From Syntrophobacteraceae bacterium (GTDB lineage: Bacteria; Desulfobacterota; Syntrophobacteria; Syntrophobacterales; Syntrophobacteraceae): a DNA stretch of 47,337 nt. The notes beneath the pieces are model-generated. The model had not been told where the DNA came from. It searched no databases and worked only from the letters and a program-made list of their open reading frames with translations. The stretch covers positions 28,113-75,449 of the forward strand of contig PLSV01000231.1 in the NCBI GenBank assembly GCA_003165235.1. Reading direction: 5' to 3'. Position numbers and translations under genes: made by a program. Below, one piece after another: positions 32,403-39,888 of the stretch (within the stretch, counting starts at the first letter, position 1; the number at the start of each line of letters is the position of its first letter).

Positions 32403-33711
32403 GGGCGCTCACTGCCTGCTGCATCGCGGCCAGGAATTCGGCCCCATTCCGGATAACCTCTTCATCGACATCGAAGGTCGTGCTGTGATGGCCGCCGCCG
32501 ACAGGGGCGCCAAAAAGAACGAACAACGCCCTGCCCCCCCTGCTCTGAACACGCTCCATCATAACGGTCACGTCTTCGGAGGCATTGAAGGCGGCCTCCT
32601 GTATTACCTGGACAGTCGACGGGAGTTTCTCGGCGATTGATGTCCCCAGTTCCACCAACTCGGGGGAACTCTCGGCGCTGAGCGCTGTGGCCGCGTGTTC
32701 GATCTCGATGGCCAGGTCGTACATCTTCGCGGCGCCTTCCAGCACCTCCCTGGCTTTCAGGGCCATGAACTCATTGATCTCATTGGTCACGCCGCGCGTT
32801 TCCATGCGCAAGTAAGCCTTGTCGGGAATAATGTTCCATGCCGTCCCCGCCTGCATTACCCCCACGTTGACGCGTGAAGCACCATCGGCATGCCTGGCGA
32901 TGGCGTAAAGATTGCTTACAGCCGCACATGCGCCCAGCAAAGCATTTTTGCCGTCGTTTGGACGCAGCGCCGCGTGTGCGGCGCGTCCGCGATAGGTGAC
33001 CTCGAATCGCGACAGCGCCATAAAACTTTTCACGTTCATGGCGATCTGCCCGAGTTGTTTCATGCTTATGCCAACATGGCCGCCGAACAGAAAATCCAGG
33101 TCGTCCACCACCTTTTTTTCAACCATCGCCACGGCCCCGCCAAGGTTCTCCTCGCTGGGCTGAAACACAAATTTAACCGTGCCCCTTAGAGTTTCGCGGT
33201 TTTCGGCGAAATGCGCGGCCAGCAGCAATCCTATGGCCGTATGAACGTCATGGCCGCACATGTGCGCATAACCGGGGTTCTGCGAGATGAATCCTTGCGC
33301 TGCGGGCCGATGAGAGGGATCGCTGGACTCAAGAATTTCAAGACTGTCGATGTCGAAGCGGAAACCGACCGTTGGTCCGGGCAGCGCCCCCTTTAGAACA
33401 CCGACTACCCCGGTATAGCCGCCCCTGGCGGGCGCAATGAACCGCTCCTTTATTCCGGACGCGATCGCCCGGCCGTATTCAGCCTCCAGCGTTTGCAGAT
33501 CGGGTACGACCACACGCTTATCGGCTTCGATAATATCTTTGCCAAGCAGCAGATCGTATCCCCACTCGGCGAGTTTTTCCGCTACAAAGCCTGTGGAGTA
33601 AAACTCCAGCCATGCCGGCTGCGGATTGCGGTGCAATTGGCGCCGCCATTGTACGGCTTCCTGGTAATGGGCGGCGATTGTTTCTGAGGGTCTTCGCTCT
33701 GATGGACTCAT
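32359..33711 (-). CDS. M20-family amidohydrolase, AbgA-like (p-aminobenzoyl-glutamate hydrolase type)
   Basis: A 450-residue metallopeptidase-fold hydrolase with an excellent AAAGGAGGA site before its start. It carries the M20 metal ligands: FRFDIDSLE near 117-125, HMCGHDVHTAIG with C152-G-H154-D155, SEEN with E187/E188, and GGGHHSTTFD near the C-terminus. The region around KRVVVPDLQTLEAEYGRA matches an insertion I associate with AbgA, subunit A of p-aminobenzoyl-glutamate hydrolase, rather than with simple aminoacylases. AbgA recycles the p-aminobenzoate part of broken-down folate and usually works with AbgB, which is not here, so a related amide substrate is possible. The last residues derive from a repeat element. 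It is divergent from the DVU0298-family gene across 155 nt that hold no other visible gene. Confidence 0.85.
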   Translation of the reverse strand: MSPSERRPSETIAAHYQEAVQWRRQLHRNPQPAWLEFYSTGFVAEKLAEWGYDLLLGKDIIEADKRVVVPDLQTLEAEYGRAIASGIKERFIAPARGGYTGVVGVLKGALPGPTVGFRFDIDSLEILESSDPSHRPAAQGFISQNPGYAHMCGHDVHTAIGLLLAAHFAENRETLRGTVKFVFQPSEENLGGAVAMVEKKVVDDLDFLFGGHVGISMKQLGQIAMNVKSFMALSRFEVTYRGRAAHAALRPNDGKNALLGACAAVSNLYAIARHADGASRVNVGVMQAGTAWNIIPDKAYLRMETRGVTNEINEFMALKAREVLEGAAKMYDLAIEIEHAATALSAESSPELVELGTSIAEKLPSTVQVIQEAAFNASEDVTVMMERVQSRGGRALFVLFGAPVGGGHHSTTFDVDEEVIRNGAEFLAAMQQAVSARSPQSPLAERRDKA

Positions 33712-33866
33712 GCTTCGTATCCTCCTTTGATTATTCCTGCAACTCGTCTTTAATCAGACAATAGGATATCATAGAAGCAATTGGTCCTGCAAAACAGTAC
33801 CGGAAGCGGGAAAGACAGAGGGGGCGGCAAATCGGCGCGAGAAAAACGGAAGAGGGTCCAAACAAA

Positions 33867-34718
33867 GTGGGCGAATATTGCTCTCGCCGCAGCGGATTTG
33901 AGCTCAGACGGCTTGTCCGCTCGCTTCTTGAGTGGCCCGATTTTGAGGAAGCGCTGAAAAAGATCGATATCCCCCCGAAAAAAATAATAAACCCGCTGCT
34001 CTGTTTCCTGTTCGAAACCGACGAACTGATCAGGTGGAGGGCGGTCCGGGGGGTGGGGATCACCGTATCCGCAATCGCTGAAACGGCCCTCGAACCGGCC
34101 CGCACCATCATGCGGCGGCTTATCTGGAGCCTCAACGACGAATCGGGAGGCATCGGCTGGGGCGCACCCGAGGCGATGGGGGAGATAATGGCCGAAAACG
34201 AAGCCCTCGCCCGCGAATATTATCGAATCCTTGTCTCATATATAGATGAAAATGGTAACCTGCTCGAAAACAATGAGCTTGAACGCGGAGTCATGTGGGG
34301 GATTAACAGGCTTGCACAGAAAAGGCCTGAACTCTTGCGCGAATGGACCGGTCCGGTCCAGGCGCAGTTGAAATCCCCCGACCCGGTGAAAAGAGGGCTT
34401 GCGCTCCGGACGCTGCTTTTCCTTGCGGCGGGGGCGCACCCAAAATCCCGGCCCTTAGCAAGGTGGGCGGCTGAGCAGCCTTCGCCGCCGCCGGGGCCTG
34501 CCCCGTACGCTCACCCTGGGGCAGCGGCCAACTTGGCTGGCGGTCCCGGTCCCCAAACCCTGGCGCTGCTTCTGCCGCCTTTACTCAAGGACCAATCCGA
34601 AATTCGCATATTTCAGGATGGATCTTTCGCCGAGCACAAAATCTGCCGCATGGCCTCGGAACTCCTCGACCTTACGGTTTCTGGAGGATTACAATTTGCT
34701 CCTGTATCTTCCGCCTGA
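33867..34718 (+). CDS. DVU0298-family HEAT-like repeat protein
   Basis: A 283-residue soluble protein from GTG 33867, the first in-frame start. It consists of alpha-helical HEAT-like units with LFETDELIRWRAVRGVGITVSAIAE, MRRLIWSLNDESGGIGWGAPEAMGEIMA and LERGVMWGINRLAQKRPELL, the signature pattern of a protein family best known from sulfate-reducing deltaproteobacteria. The molecular role of that family is not established. A Pro/Ala/Gly-rich stretch (about residues 205-232, AEQPSPPPGPAPYAHPG) interrupts the helices and looks like an inserted linker. Its 3' end overlaps the convergent PH-domain gene by 47 nt. It is the only plus-strand gene in a minus-strand region and seems to be a single-gene unit. 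Confidence 0.75.
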   Translation: MGEYCSRRSGFELRRLVRSLLEWPDFEEALKKIDIPPKKIINPLLCFLFETDELIRWRAVRGVGITVSAIAETALEPARTIMRRLIWSLNDESGGIGWGAPEAMGEIMAENEALAREYYRILVSYIDENGNLLENNELERGVMWGINRLAQKRPELLREWTGPVQAQLKSPDPVKRGLALRTLLFLAAGAHPKSRPLARWAAEQPSPPPGPAPYAHPGAAANLAGGPGPQTLALLLPPLLKDQSEIRIFQDGSFAEHKICRMASELLDLTVSGGLQFAPVSSA

Positions 34719-35133
34719 GCTCAAGAGGGTCGGATATATTGTGGAATGGGTCCCTTGTGCCGCCGGTTCCACTTACCGTAATTGACCCATATCCAAGAAT
34801 TCTGCCTAAAATATCCTGATTCACTTGAATTGCTTCAATCTTGCTAAGCAACACTTCAAGGGAGTTTCTGCGGATAAAACCTACTTTCGCTATAGCTCGA
34901 TGGTTTGTCACCGCAAATTCGGAGGCCGAAAAGTTAATGAATGACGAAATCGCTTTGGCTATAGCGATAAGGATGAACAAGCAACCGGCGGTTGCCGCAG
35001 CATGGCCGCCACGGCTAATAAACATGATTGCGGCAATGAACCAGATTACAGGCCAAAGAAAAATTACCCAGTGCAACCTGGCCCTGTAAAGTATGTGTTC
35101 GTCATTCATCAGATTTTCTTCGATGTAACTCAT
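34672..35133 (-). CDS. PH-domain (bPH2-type) membrane protein
   Basis: A 153-residue protein. I start it at the ATG ending at 35133, because AGGGAGGA stands just upstream on the minus strand; a GTG 42 nt further upstream is possible but lacks a site. Two transmembrane segments (HWVIFLWPVIWFIAAIMFI and AAATAGCLFILIAIAKAISSFI) precede a bacterial PH domain with FAVTNHRAIAKVGFIRRNSLEVLLSKIEAIQVNQDILGRILGYGSITVSGTGG, typical of the YdbT/bPH2 group of unknown function. Similar proteins are common single genes in Gram-negative genomes. It shares a minus-strand orientation with the LarA-like gene upstream, whose stop is about 40 nt before this start. Convergent overlap with the HEAT-like gene means the two transcripts are complementary at their 3' ends. 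Confidence 0.82.
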   Translation of the reverse strand: MSYIEENLMNDEHILYRARLHWVIFLWPVIWFIAAIMFISRGGHAAATAGCLFILIAIAKAISSFINFSASEFAVTNHRAIAKVGFIRRNSLEVLLSKIEAIQVNQDILGRILGYGSITVSGTGGTRDPFHNISDPLELRRKIQEQIVILQKP

Positions 35134-35171
35134 CTTTCCTCCCTCAGCCGTCGTTCTTGAAAAGAAGATGA

Positions 35172-36533
35172 TCACCGCTTTTTCATCCGTGCCCGTTTGC
35201 TTTCCTCTGTGCTCTGTGGTGAATGCCCCCGGCCCTGGTGAATTGCATGGCCAGGCTGAGACTGCAGGAAACTCTTGAGGGTGGGCAGGTTCCCCGCCGA
35301 ATCATAAGGCAGATCGAACAATCTCCCACCCTCGTAAGATTCGATCCAGGGTTCGTTGCGGACTGCCTCCGCCAGCGCACTGGAGACGGCCAGCCACTCC
35401 AGGGACTTGGTGTCTGAAATCCATGCGGCTCTCACGCGGTCGGGAGTCCATATTCCTATGGTCCGGAGCGCGGCGTCCATTGCTTCCCGATCCGATTCAA
35501 ACGCCAGGGGAATACGTCCCTTCTCGGGCGCCACTGCGCTCACACAGTTAGTGATGGTAGCTTTGAAGTCGATCTTCTCGACAGCCCTGCGCGTGGTGTA
35601 GTCCGCAAGACCGATTCCTGTAGCGTTTCCGCCCGACGTTTCGGAAAGATCTCTCACAACGATTCGGGTAATTCTCGGGCTCTCGCACTCCTTCTCATAT
35701 ACGTTCATGATACGGCCCACTACTTTCGTATCCATTCCGGTCCCTGAGATCTCCTTGCCGATCTCGTCTATGAGCAGGATGTCCAGTTCTTCAAAAGGCA
35801 GCTTAGGTTTGTAAATCTTAGATTCCTGCAAGAGTTGAGGTTCTCTGGCGACGACTTCGCCTGCCGGGATGGCTTCCACCCTTCGCAACCGGTTGGAATG
35901 GTCCTCGAGGAGCGCGACTGCTCCAAGTATCCTGAGATTCCTGAAAAGAGAGCCGGCTATGGCGTGTATGGCTTTGTAGTAGCTGATATTTACGGCGAGG
36001 CGGTGCATGGTTTCGGCGCCTGGTTGCCTTCCGAGTCCGACGACCGCCATCTTGAGAATTCCGGACTCGGTGTCTCCGATGTATTCCGTATGTTCCTTGA
36101 TGCGATTCACAATGAGAATGTGATCGGCATCCAACGCGGCTCTGTCCGCGTAGACCGGAACGGAATCAAATATGCGGTCGATCTCGACAACTTGGAGTTC
36201 AGTATGGATCGGAACACCGATGCTCGCGTCCGTAATACCCAAATGACTGAGCACCTCTAGCTGGCCTTCTGCAGTTCCTTTTCCATGGCTTCCCATGGCC
36301 GGGTAGAGGAACGGTTCACCCCCGGCTTCCCTGACCGCTGCAACGCAGGTCCGAAGCACCTCGTTCATCGACTCGATGCCGCGGCTGCCGGCCGTAATCA
36401 GCACCCGATCGCCCTTCCCGATCCGGGCAAGGAGGTTCGACCGCTCCAGTTCCCGTCTCACCATCCGGGAGACATCGGGGTAATCCCCTTTTTCGAACTT
36501 CTGTCGAATAAGACCAAATTTCGGATACTTCAT
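35172..36533 (-). CDS. LarA-like (lactate racemase domain, DUF2088-type) protein
   Basis: A 453-residue protein from the ATG ending at 36533 (MKYPKFGLIRQKF), preceded by AGGAGGG on the minus strand. Longer readings add low-complexity sequence with no family match. GDRVLITAGSRGIESMNEVLRT, YPAMGSHGKGTAEGQLEVLSHLGI with His83, and DHILIVNRIKEHTEY near 137-151 are typical of the LarA-like superfamily. The best-known member is nickel-pincer-dependent lactate racemase. I cannot see the full set of cofactor residues of true LarA, so the substrate is unknown. The last 25 or so residues (HQGRGHSPQSTEESKRARMKKR) are low-quality sequence generated by the end of a dispersed repeat around 35200-35224, a sign that the native stop codon was lost. 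Confidence 0.75.
   Translation of the reverse strand: MKYPKFGLIRQKFEKGDYPDVSRMVRRELERSNLLARIGKGDRVLITAGSRGIESMNEVLRTCVAAVREAGGEPFLYPAMGSHGKGTAEGQLEVLSHLGITDASIGVPIHTELQVVEIDRIFDSVPVYADRAALDADHILIVNRIKEHTEYIGDTESGILKMAVVGLGRQPGAETMHRLAVNISYYKAIHAIAGSLFRNLRILGAVALLEDHSNRLRRVEAIPAGEVVAREPQLLQESKIYKPKLPFEELDILLIDEIGKEISGTGMDTKVVGRIMNVYEKECESPRITRIVVRDLSETSGGNATGIGLADYTTRRAVEKIDFKATITNCVSAVAPEKGRIPLAFESDREAMDAALRTIGIWTPDRVRAAWISDTKSLEWLAVSSALAEAVRNEPWIESYEGGRLFDLPYDSAGNLPTLKSFLQSQPGHAIHQGRGHSPQSTEESKRARMKKR
35200..35224 (-). repeat. End fragment of the TTCACCGCAGAG dispersed element
   Basis: TTTCCTCTGTGCTCTGTGGTGAA-like sequence, matching the right terminus of the complete copy (CTCTGCGGTGAA with substitutions). 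It lies inside the 3' end of the LarA-like gene and encodes part of its atypical tail. Confidence 0.6.
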
Positions 36534-36767
36534 TAGGGATGTCCCTCCTGCTCCCCTTAAGGAAATAGAGAACCTGCCTCCGGCAGAGATTAAGCCATTT
36601 CCGCACAGAGATTGGGCGCGTAGCATAACACAAACTTCTGCTGCTGTATGTAACGGCCGATCCATCAATTCACGGCCAAAAGCTTCTTTACCACGCGTCG
36701 CTCCTTCATCCATATCTCAGACTTGCACAAGATCGACAGGTCGGTATTTCCATCAGAGTTGCAACAT
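36534..36767. other. Intergenic region upstream of the LarA-like gene
   Basis: 234 nt between two minus-strand genes. Only shadow ORFs are present. It should hold the LarA-like gene's promoter, but I see no convincing -35/-10 pair or hairpin terminator. Confidence 0.4.
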
Positions 36768-37385
36768 TCACTGTTTTGATACCGGATGCCTGAGAATAGT
36801 TTTCAGTTTTTCGGGAGTGGTGCGGCGCGGATCGCTAAGGTATATTTCATGATGCCTGCCCCGCAGAGAATAGCCCTTTTCCATGACAAACCGGTGCATT
36901 GCCGCAATTGTCGGAGCCTCGTCACAGTACGGGCCCATATACATAGTCTGAATGCTAAGGCCCTCATCCAGCGTTTCCAGCCGAATTTGCTCCCAGAGCC
37001 CCTGCTTTCCTTTCTCGACCAACTGCGAAACGGCGGACCGCACCATTTCATTCTCGATGTGAGGGGGTTGCGCTATCATCAGCGTCCAGCGCCACAGGTT
37101 CCTTTTGTCGGGGTCAAACCCCTCGATTCCTTCACACCACCAAAGCCCGCTAAGAGGCGGGACGGTATACTCCGGCTCCGCACCCGCCTTCTTTGCCGCG
37201 AACTTCGTTGTAAATGCCACGCCAAAAAGGGTTTCGATGGACACCTGGAAAGCCGGGACGGTGTTGGGGTCCCCCATGCCGTCAATCATCAGGTACTTCA
37301 ATGCCGGGACATCAACAAAAGCGAAGCCTTTTGCCGGGGGGTTGTACAAGGTTTTGAAGTCCTTTTTAAAATCGATCTTTTCCAT
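36768..37385 (-). CDS. GyrI-like domain protein
   Basis: A 205-residue soluble protein. The start ending at 37385 (MEKIDFKKDFKTLY) is chosen because AAGGAG lies 6 nt before it; an upstream in-frame ATG adds nine residues without a site. Features of the GyrI-like small-molecule-binding fold are FAFVDVPALKYLMIDGMGDPN at the start, SGLWWCEGIEGFDPDKRNLWRWTLMIAQP in the middle and MHRFVMEKGYSLRGRHHEIYLSDPRRTTPEKLKTILRHPV at the end. This closing block is highly characteristic of stand-alone GyrI-like proteins. Such domains bind drugs or other small amphipathic ligands; a sensor or sequestering role is likely, with the ligand unknown. It lies behind the BMP-type ABC operon with about 100 nt between, and may be a separate unit. 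Confidence 0.85.
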   Translation of the reverse strand: MEKIDFKKDFKTLYNPPAKGFAFVDVPALKYLMIDGMGDPNTVPAFQVSIETLFGVAFTTKFAAKKAGAEPEYTVPPLSGLWWCEGIEGFDPDKRNLWRWTLMIAQPPHIENEMVRSAVSQLVEKGKQGLWEQIRLETLDEGLSIQTMYMGPYCDEAPTIAAMHRFVMEKGYSLRGRHHEIYLSDPRRTTPEKLKTILRHPVSKQ

Positions 37386-37487
37386 TGGGAACTCCTTTTC
37401 GTCATCCATCACATCACGGGGGTACGCGCAATTTTCACTATATGCTCTGCTATCGCAAGCTGGATCAGCCGTTCCGGCTTCCCGGCG

Positions 37488-38402
37488 CTACTCGATGCGC
37501 CCCAAAGCCGAAGGCGGACTGCGCCGCCCCGTATAGAGGGCCAGGACCGCTAAGCACGCTACGTAAGGCATGACCAGGAAAAGCTGGTTCGGCAGGGCCG
37601 GCCATCTCACGGCAAACCACTCCGAAACCGCTTCTCCACAGCCGAAGAAAAGGACGGCAAGAAGCACTCCGATCGGCCTCCATCTGCCCAGGATGACCGC
37701 CGCCACGGCCAGGTATCCACGTCCCTGGGTCATGTTCTCGACAAACTGCGACAGCTCGCCGATTGAGAGAAACGCCCCTCCCATTCCGGCCAGCGCTCCC
37801 CCGGCGCAGACGGCCAAAAACTGAATGCGCCAGACCATGAGACCGGCGGCCCTCGCAGCTTCGGGATTCTCACCGCATGCCCGCAGGCGCAGTCCGGGGA
37901 CGGTCCACTTCAAAAAGGCCGTAACTGCGGTCACTATAGCCAGGGTGGCCGGGACCAGGACCGAAACCCCTTCGGCGAGGCTGCGCAGATTGACTGAAAC
38001 GCCGGCTTGCGGAAGAATTGACCCGAGACTGGGGAAGGGCGCCACCCCCGGTGAAGTTCCATACACGTGGAATACCTGGTTCAATAAGAACCCCGTCAGG
38101 CCCGCTGCCAGAAGATTTACCGCAATCGCGCAAACGATCTGGTTGGCCCGCAATTTAAGACTTGCGCCGGCGTGAACAGCGCCGATGAAGGCACCGGAAA
38201 ATATAGCGCAAACCATGCCGATCCAGTGCGATCCGGTCGCCCATGTCCCCAGCACTGCCGCAAAGGCCCCCGAGAGCATCATGCCTTCCAGGGCGAAGTT
38301 AATCACCCCGCTAAGCTCCGAGAGCAGGCCGCCGAAGGCCGCCAGGAGTAAAGGAGAGGCCTTGACGAGCGTGAGCGCAATAAGGTTGAGCAGTTGCGGC
38401 AT
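37488..38402 (-). CDS. BMP-family ABC importer permease 2 (nucleoside-type)
   Basis: A 304-residue membrane protein with about nine helices. LLAAFGGLLSELSGVINFALEGMMLSGAFAAVLG is the hallmark opening of the smaller permease in nucleoside/BMP-type importers (NupQ/YufQ-like), and LRANQIVCAIAVNLLAAGLTGFLL and RLRACGENPEAARAAGLMVWRIQFLAVCAGGALAGMGGAFLSIGELSQFVENMTQGRGYLAVAAVILG are the family's core blocks. It would pair with the larger permease to form the inner-membrane channel. It is the last gene of a four-gene minus-strand operon, with GGGAG before its ATG. The 287-nt gap to the upstream permease gene is filled by a repeat-element copy. Confidence 0.88.
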   Translation of the reverse strand: MPQLLNLIALTLVKASPLLLAAFGGLLSELSGVINFALEGMMLSGAFAAVLGTWATGSHWIGMVCAIFSGAFIGAVHAGASLKLRANQIVCAIAVNLLAAGLTGFLLNQVFHVYGTSPGVAPFPSLGSILPQAGVSVNLRSLAEGVSVLVPATLAIVTAVTAFLKWTVPGLRLRACGENPEAARAAGLMVWRIQFLAVCAGGALAGMGGAFLSIGELSQFVENMTQGRGYLAVAAVILGRWRPIGVLLAVLFFGCGEAVSEWFAVRWPALPNQLFLVMPYVACLAVLALYTGRRSPPSALGRIE

Positions 38403-38438
38403 CTTTACCGGAACTCCCGCTTAGCAAAGCTGAACCTA

Positions 38439-38749
38439 TTCACCACAGCATTTCATATCCCTGCGGGCTGCCCTAAACGATGGAAAGGACCGTAGGCGGG
38501 GCGCCGGGCGCAAGCGGAGCGCAGCCCACCAGGCCTTTTCGAGACAGAGGCACGGAGACCACAGAGAAAATCCAATCTCAACAAGACAAACAGGGGTCTC
38601 AGGACTTGAAAATAGCCAGTTTTTATCAACCCCGTTCCGTTCTTTCATCCTTGTCTCCACTCTTTACCTATCCTTCCTGTAAATCCTGTCTACAAAGCTT
38701 TTCTCTCCTTGACCGGACTACGCCCCGTCCTCTGCTTCTCCGCTGTGAA
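38439..38749 (-). repeat. Degenerate TTCACCGCAGAG element with a second hairpin element nested in it
   Basis: The left end TTCACCACAG (38439-38448) is cut by a different repeat (38491-38533, AAGCGGAGCGCAGCCCACCA at 38512-38531, also seen at 7716-7735 in reverse). Homology to the complete copy resumes at about 38541 (GAGACAGAGGCACGGAGACC, CAGGGGTCTCA, AATCCTGTCTA) and ends with CTCTGCTTCTCCGCTGTGAA near 38730-38749. The right end overlaps the 3' end of the permease 1 gene and encodes its last 19 residues. Confidence 0.75.
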
Positions 38750-39778
38750 CAGCTTTTCGACCCAGGACCCTATTCGGCCCTGACCGGCGACCGCGAGCAG
38801 GAGAACGGCCTGGACCACCAGTATGAAATTCGGAGAAAGATTGAGGCCTATCTGGAGCCATTTGTCCGAAGAACGCAGGCTTCCCAGAAAGAGCGTGCTC
38901 AGCCAGAGCCATTCCGGGGAGCCGTTCGCCAGAAAGGCGGCTGTCAGCCCATCGAACCCGTAGCCCGGCGAAAAGGACCTGTAGAACCTATGGTGGACCG
39001 CACAGACCTCGAGCGCTCCTGCCAGACCGGCGAGAGCGCCGCTCATTACGAATATCATCACCTGCCGCTTCGAGGCGGGAATGCCGGCGTTTACCGCCGC
39101 ATCGAAATTAACCCCTCCGGCGACCGCCTCAAATCCCCAGACCGTTGTTGAAAGCCAAACATAGGCGGCAAAGCAAAAGGCCAGAGCGATCAACGGCGCG
39201 GGGGTGAGAAAAAGCGAGCCGCTTCGCAATATCTCAGGCATTTGGGCGCCGGCCGGGATGGGCGGCGTTCTCCCCATAGCGGTCCCATCCCCGAGCGGCC
39301 CTGAAACCAGGTAACTGCACAGGTAGATGGCCATGTAATTGAGCAGAAGGGCGCTGATGACCTCGTGCACGCCTCGCCGCTGCCTGAGCAACACCGCCGG
39401 GAGCGCCCAGAGGCCCCCTGAAACTGCGCCTGCAACAAGGGTGAGGGGGAGGAGTACAAAGCCGGGCAAATGGGCCGCACCCACTGCGAAGGATGCGGAA
39501 ACGAGCGCCCCGATTGTGAGCTGGCCTTCGCACCCGATATTGAGGAGCCCGGCCCTGTATGCCAGAGCGATCGCAAGACCCGTTAAAAGCAAAGGAGTCA
39601 TTTTCGCCAGGGTGTTTATAGCCGCCTCGGCGCTGCCCCAGGACCCCGACCAGACGGTCCGCAGCAGATCGAGCGGCCCCACTCCGGCCGCCAAAGCCAG
39701 TCCCATACATATGAGCGCTCCGGCCGCCGGCGCGGGGATAAGAAGGGCTAAGGGCCTCAAACTAATGTGCGTTCTCAT
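38690..39778 (-). CDS. BMP-family ABC importer permease 1 (nucleoside-type)
   Basis: A 362-residue permease, the larger of the pair. Diagnostic blocks are MTPLLLTGLAIALAYRAGLLNIGCEGQLTIGALVSASFAVG, GVHEVISALLLNYMAIYLCSYLV and VMIFVMSGALAGLAGALEVCAVHHRFYRSFSPGYGFDGLTAAFLANGSP, all typical of NupP/YufP-type subunits. About nine helices are present. The final residues FTAEKQRTGRSPVKERKAL are unlike the family; they are encoded by the right arm of a dispersed repeat that runs from the downstream gap into the gene, so the native C-terminus has probably been replaced. The likely substrate class is nucleosides or other purine-like compounds. It follows the ATPase gene with a 100-nt gap holding a strong hairpin. 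Confidence 0.88.
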   Translation of the reverse strand: MRTHISLRPLALLIPAPAAGALICMGLALAAGVGPLDLLRTVWSGSWGSAEAAINTLAKMTPLLLTGLAIALAYRAGLLNIGCEGQLTIGALVSASFAVGAAHLPGFVLLPLTLVAGAVSGGLWALPAVLLRQRRGVHEVISALLLNYMAIYLCSYLVSGPLGDGTAMGRTPPIPAGAQMPEILRSGSLFLTPAPLIALAFCFAAYVWLSTTVWGFEAVAGGVNFDAAVNAGIPASKRQVMIFVMSGALAGLAGALEVCAVHHRFYRSFSPGYGFDGLTAAFLANGSPEWLWLSTLFLGSLRSSDKWLQIGLNLSPNFILVVQAVLLLAVAGQGRIGSWVEKLFTAEKQRTGRSPVKERKAL

Positions 39779-39798
39779 AACGAGTCCAGAAACCCTTT

Positions 39799-39838
39799 TT
39801 CACCACGGAGGCGTGGCATAGTCCGGTCAAGGAGAGGT
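39799..39838 (-). repeat. Single arm of the TTCACCGCAGAG dispersed element (variant)
   Basis: TTCACCACGGAGGCGTGG followed by CATAGTCCGGTCAAGGAGAG. The second part also occurs in the right arm of the copy ending at 38749 (reverse orientation, TTGACCGGACTACG) and near 42836-42857. It lies in the gap between the ATPase and permease 1 genes. Confidence 0.6.
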
Positions 39839-39888
39839 AAAGACCGACGCGGCGGGGGTCTTGTCTCCGCGTCGGTCTTCACCTCTCC
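39831..39888 (-). terminator. Long intercistronic hairpin (22-bp stem, one mismatch)
   Basis: Arms 39831-39852 and 39867-39888 are complementary at 21 of 22 positions, with a 14-nt loop. The distal arm overlaps the last codons and stop of the ATPase gene (39879-39881). No T-tract follows on the minus strand, so an mRNA-stabilising or processing hairpin that sets subunit ratio is as likely as a terminator. Confidence 0.55.
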
